A stretch of 64,000 nucleotides of DNA from Leadbetterella lacunae (GTDB lineage: Bacteria; Bacteroidota; Bacteroidia; Cytophagales; Spirosomataceae), in assembly GCF_042649125.1 (NCBI RefSeq), contig NZ_JBHRYQ010000001.1, positions 4,278,001-4,342,000 of the forward strand. The letters run 5' to 3'. Position numbers and translations under genes: made by a program. The notes below the pieces were generated by a model that saw nothing but the letters and a program-made list of their open reading frames with translations, had not been told where the DNA came from and did no database searches. Shown in pieces: positions 60,484 through 64,000 of this stretch; within the stretch, counting starts at the first letter, position 1; each line of letters starts with the position of its first letter.

Positions 60484-62796
60484 ATGCAGATTCCAAAAAA
60501 GCAGTACGTAATCTTATTATTGGTTCTAATTACGATCGGTTTTCAGTCGAAAGCTCAGCGATATTATGGGGTAACAGAAACCACGTATGGTCAAAATAGA
60601 CTTCAAACCAAACGGATTGACTGGAAAACTATTAAAAGCAATAACTTCGAATTTAACTTCTATAGAGGCGGCGAAGAGTTAGCGAAAAAAGCTGCGAGGA
60701 AAGCAGAATCTGAGTATCTCAGAATTACCGAAACACTAGGATATACGCCTTTTTCGGTAATGAAATTATTTATTTTTAATAATCCGGAAGACGTCAAACA
60801 AAGCAATATCGGCCTTACTTCTCCAACAGACCTAGACGGAGGTATCCTGAACCTTTCAAAAGCCCGAGTGGAATTAGCTTACAATAAAAACGATTCTCTT
60901 TTTGAAAAACAGTTAATCAAAGAAATTACCACTTTGTTTGTTTATGACATGCTCTATGGTGGAAGTTTGAAAGAAGCCGTACAGAGTCAGTTATTGCTAA
61001 TGGTGCCCGATTGGTATATCAAAGGAATATCGGCATATATAGCCGAGCCAAACAATTCGGCGAGGTTTTATGATTTTAAAGCGGCTATAATTGCAAATGA
61101 AAAAACTAAAATTTCACATCTAAAAGACGAGGAGTCTGAATTAATAGGGCAGTCAATCTGGCATTACATTGCCTTAAAGTACGGCCGAGACAATATTTCT
61201 AATATTTTGAACTTGACGCGTATTATAAGAAACGAGCAGTCGAGTATCACGAGTACGTTGGGGGTATCATACAATAGGTTTTTAAAGGAATGGAAGGCGT
61301 TTTATGTCAATAACGCAGCTGAGGAAACCACCCAAGAAACTTCACCTGCATTGGAAGAGAAGAATGTGGCAGAAGTTCCCCTTAAGTCAAAAATGAAGGA
61401 CTTGAGGCCGGGAGAGGTGGATACTGATTTTTATGAATTTGATGGTGCAAGCGTGCTTAAATATCAAGAGCAAATAGCTTTGGAGGGAATTTCGGAAAAA
61501 GAAAGCGTGTACCAGAAAGACGTTAAGTTTTCAAGACTTACCGAAGAGTTAAAACTAGGGCCTACTAAAGCGTATCAAAACCTCTTGGTTTCAAATGAAA
61601 TAAAGAAAGAAATACTGATAGATCCGGTTAGAAAGTTTGGGATTGGGGCCGAAATGATACTTAATGATTTATTAGAAAATCACGTGATAAGTATTGGAGG
61701 CTATGTAAAACCTTCCACTCCTTTCTTTAAAAACTACGATTATCATGTAGAATATGCCAACTTTAGCAAAAAGGTGGACTTTAAGTTGAGGTTTGATAGA
61801 AGGTCCGTAAATTTTGAAAGTATCGACAAAACCAATGACTTCTTGTTTAGGCCTTTAAATGTTTTTCCGCTTGATAATACTAACGCTACTTTAATCTCTA
61901 GAAGGGTATTTATGCAAAAGATATCGGCATCTGCTGCTTATCCGCTAAGTCCCAATTTAAGAGTAGAATTTAAGCCGTTTTATACCAAAACTACAGATAT
62001 AGAATACGAGGTTCCGGGAAGAGACAATATCAGTAACTCATATTTGAGTGGACAATTTAACTTGGTTTTCGACAATACCGTTTTTACTTCTAAACAAGTG
62101 CAGCAGGGCACAAAAGTGTTGCTTAGTTACGATAGGAATATGGCGATATCTAACCCCGATAAAAACTTCAAAACCTTAAACATAGACGCCAGGCACTATC
62201 AAAAAATAGTGAAAGGTTTGTCGTTTGCTGGGCGTTTTAATTTGGGTAGATCTATGGGCAACTCTCCAAAATATTCGTTTTTAGGAGGCGTAGAAAACTG
62301 GATAAATCGGAGCATATATCCTGCACAGGGTTTACTCCCTGGTACCGAAGGGGACTTTCAAGACATATTGTTTTACAACTTCCCTGGAAACCTTAGAGGC
62401 TTCGATTATGCAAGGCTATTTGGCAGTAATTATATTTTAACGAATCTTGAGCTTCGCACCTCTCTTTCTGAATATTTCCCTAAAAGTTCACTAACTAGCT
62501 CATTTCTTAGAAATCTACAGTTTGTATTGTTTAGCGATATCGGTACTGCCTGGAACGGTAATAAGGGGCCATTTAGCAAACAAAACAGTTTAAATACCAT
62601 ACTAATTGGAACTGATCAAAGAAGCCCATTTTTCGCAGAGGTTACTAATTTCAAGAATCCGTTTCTTCAAGGATTTGGAGTTGGTCTTAGAACCAACATT
62701 TTGGGGCTTTACGTAAAAGGTGATTATGCTTGGGGCAGAGAAGATAAGCAATTTAACAAGCCAATGCTTCACCTTTCTTTCGGTACCGATTTCTAA
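60484..62796 (+). CDS. Outer-membrane barrel protein with degenerate peptidase-MA-like domain
   Basis: A 770-residue exported protein with a signal peptide ending K-A-Q near 25. Residues about 50-280 resemble the peptidase-MA-like domain found in some Bacteroidota surface proteins, but the zinc motif H-E-x-x-H reads K-E-I-T-T (146-150) and W-Y-I-K-G (177-181) lacks the usual Glu, so it is not expected to be a protease. The C-terminal half (about 390-770) is beta-rich and ends with L-H-L-S-F-G-T-D-F, typical of an outer-membrane barrel. Function unknown. Confidence 0.72.
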   Translation: MQIPKKQYVILLLVLITIGFQSKAQRYYGVTETTYGQNRLQTKRIDWKTIKSNNFEFNFYRGGEELAKKAARKAESEYLRITETLGYTPFSVMKLFIFNNPEDVKQSNIGLTSPTDLDGGILNLSKARVELAYNKNDSLFEKQLIKEITTLFVYDMLYGGSLKEAVQSQLLLMVPDWYIKGISAYIAEPNNSARFYDFKAAIIANEKTKISHLKDEESELIGQSIWHYIALKYGRDNISNILNLTRIIRNEQSSITSTLGVSYNRFLKEWKAFYVNNAAEETTQETSPALEEKNVAEVPLKSKMKDLRPGEVDTDFYEFDGASVLKYQEQIALEGISEKESVYQKDVKFSRLTEELKLGPTKAYQNLLVSNEIKKEILIDPVRKFGIGAEMILNDLLENHVISIGGYVKPSTPFFKNYDYHVEYANFSKKVDFKLRFDRRSVNFESIDKTNDFLFRPLNVFPLDNTNATLISRRVFMQKISASAAYPLSPNLRVEFKPFYTKTTDIEYEVPGRDNISNSYLSGQFNLVFDNTVFTSKQVQQGTKVLLSYDRNMAISNPDKNFKTLNIDARHYQKIVKGLSFAGRFNLGRSMGNSPKYSFLGGVENWINRSIYPAQGLLPGTEGDFQDILFYNFPGNLRGFDYARLFGSNYILTNLELRTSLSEYFPKSSLTSSFLRNLQFVLFSDIGTAWNGNKGPFSKQNSLNTILIGTDQRSPFFAEVTNFKNPFLQGFGVGLRTNILGLYVKGDYAWGREDKQFNKPMLHLSFGTDF

Positions 62797-63146
62797 TTAA
62801 AATGCCTTTTTTTGATTTAAAAAACCTCGGAGCAACGCTTCGAGGTTTTTCGTTTATGGGACCCACTCTAAAACGTGGCATAGTTTTAGTGTAATACTAA
62901 TTGCACCTTTTAATAATAGATTTTCATGCATGGGTTATCAATGCCAAAAGTTTATTGTGCGGATAGAAAATTTTGTTAGTTGCTCATAATCAGAGTGTTA
63001 AATTGAAATTAGTGTCGATGAATATTTTTAAGTCATTAAAAGTACCATTGGCATAGTTTTGGATTAATATATATTGATTGAACTGCTATAAGAAATTTTT
63101 CAAAAAAAAAACAACCAGTTCAGATTTCAATTAATAATAATTCGAT
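62797..63146. other. Intergenic region with terminator
   Basis: About 350 bases after the barrel gene. Apart from the hairpin at 62819-62852 it is AT-rich with no gene. An in-frame TAA at 63138 bounds the next open frame. Confidence 0.55.
62819..62852 (+). terminator. Terminator after the barrel protein gene
   Basis: AAAACCTCG pairs with CGAGGTTTT around an 11-base loop, followed by T residues. Confidence 0.85.
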
Positions 63147-64000
63147 ATGGATAAAATATTTACATCCAGTAGCATTTTTAACTCACTCAAATTGGCCATT
63201 GCGGTTGTTTTGAAGGTGGTGGTGAAGTCTAATTTGAATTTATTTCCAAATCAGAGCACCAATAAAAATGATTACAACACAACTGACTTAAACAACAAAC
63301 GTTCGGTTAAGGTATTGTATTTCAATATGTTACCTACTGTTCGGAACCTTGATTTCCTTTTAAAATTAAAAACAATTAGTATGAAAATGCTTTCCTTTCT
63401 GTCAATTTTAATAAGCTTCGTTACGACGCTCATTAAAGGCTTAGGCATGACGATGGAGAAACTTTCCTTTGAAGTTATTCCTGTAAACAACTTTTTTATT
63501 CAAAAAAACAAAAAAGCAAATTTCTTGCTTTTGTTTTTGTTTATTTTGAGTTCATCTTTTGCAAGTGCTGCTGAAGTAGATCTAGCTCTAAGTCAGACAG
63601 TTAGCTCAGGAAACTTTAAAATAGGTGACCCTGTAACGTATACCGTTAAACTTACTAACCAAGGAAATACCACAGCCACTAATATTGTAGTTGAGGATAT
63701 TGTTCCGATTGGTGGTTTGACTTCAATAGTAGGGACTTCGGCTTCCGGATCTTGGACAATGAATCCAGTTTCTGGAATCGGAACTTGGACTGTGCCAACA
63801 CTAGCAGGCGGTCAAGAAGTTATTTTAACTGTTACAGGAAATATTATTGAAAGAGGCGTTTATTTTAATATTGCAACAATTAAATCAAGCCCAGATACAG
63901 ACATTGATTCTGTTCCGGGAAATTATACATTATCTGAAGACGATGCTGCCACTTCATGTTTTACGGTTCCATTATTATGGTACGTAGGAGATGAGTACTT
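63147..64000 (+). CDS. Secreted DUF11-repeat protein with long N-terminus, 3' end outside window
   Basis: An open frame from the ATG at 63147, nine bases after an in-frame TAA, runs to the window edge (284 codons plus two bases). The hydrophobic signal core F-L-L-L-F-L-F-I-L-S-S-S-F-A-S-A-A sits near residues 125-141. After it comes a DUF11 / conserved-repeat domain: V-D-L-A-L-S-Q-T-V, G-D-P-V-T-Y-T-V-K-L-T-N-Q-G-N and N-I-V-V-E-D-I-V-P. The roughly 120-residue pre-signal segment is unusual; ATGs at 63381 and 63447 are alternative starts. Such proteins are large surface adhesin-like proteins. C-terminus and sorting signal not visible. Confidence 0.7.
   Translation, partial: MDKIFTSSSIFNSLKLAIAVVLKVVVKSNLNLFPNQSTNKNDYNTTDLNNKRSVKVLYFNMLPTVRNLDFLLKLKTISMKMLSFLSILISFVTTLIKGLGMTMEKLSFEVIPVNNFFIQKNKKANFLLLFLFILSSSFASAAEVDLALSQTVSSGNFKIGDPVTYTVKLTNQGNTTATNIVVEDIVPIGGLTSIVGTSASGSWTMNPVSGIGTWTVPTLAGGQEVILTVTGNIIERGVYFNIATIKSSPDTDIDSVPGNYTLSEDDAATSCFTVPLLWYVGDEY

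Noticed and set aside
1..64000. CRISPR arrays, tRNA or rRNA genes, transposases, integrases
   Set aside because: No regularly spaced repeats, no cloverleaf or rRNA-like segments and no transposase motifs were recognised on either strand by reading; a dedicated scan could still find a weak case.

Overview
The window looks like a chromosomal segment of a Bacteroidota bacterium, most likely order Cytophagales. The signs are AT-rich intergenic DNA, a SusC/SusD pair, GLPGLI and CarboxypepD_reg outer-membrane proteins, TAnnTTTG promoter-like boxes and few Shine-Dalgarno sites. Assignment to genus is not possible from sequence alone. No rRNA, tRNA, CRISPR array, insertion sequence or phage module was recognised.

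Layout. 0-10 kb: a partial DUF6265-like lipoprotein, a large CotH/lamin-tail surface protein, then a leftward group (GNAT, YdcZ transporter, YceI, exported-looking pirin, AraC regulator, GNAT, M23 peptidase, patatin). 10-21 kb: an accessory locus. An oxidase operon (beta-barrel protein, flavin amine oxidase, sarcosine-oxidase-like enzyme) is followed by an HPr-kinase-like protein, an asparagine-synthetase-like protein, a 42-codon peptide gene, a tail-collar protein and an LRR protein, all leftward. A divergent Asp/Asn beta-hydroxylase and sulfotransferase pair lies beyond. I read 14.5-20.9 kb as a possible RiPP (lasso-peptide-like) biosynthetic locus. Related dyad sequences lie in its control regions. 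21-23 kb: two YdeI-like paralogues, one with a CDGSH Fe-S tail, and a frameshifted DUF4386 gene.

23-50 kb: a pectin / rhamnogalacturonan-I utilisation region. Secreted enzymes (DUF1593 lipoprotein, PL10 pectate lyase, CE12-GH28 fusion) are next to KduI/KduD for the uronate branch and a LacI regulator. The rhamnose branch follows: RhaT symporter, RhaEW aldolase/dehydrogenase fusion, RhaI isomerase, and LutABC to oxidise the lactate produced. A SusC/SusD pair presumably imports oligosaccharides. No rhamnulokinase, KDG kinase or KDPG aldolase is seen here. A GMC oxidoreductase and a gluconate-dehydrogenase subunit 3 protein sit inside the region.

50-64 kb: mostly housekeeping or envelope genes: TIGR04282 glycosyltransferase-like protein, a TonB-type barrel with GLPGLI partner, two membrane proteins, DUF4230, miaA, cmk, an FAD oxidoreductase, a barrel protein with a degenerate peptidase-MA-like domain, and the start of a secreted DUF11 protein cut by the window edge.
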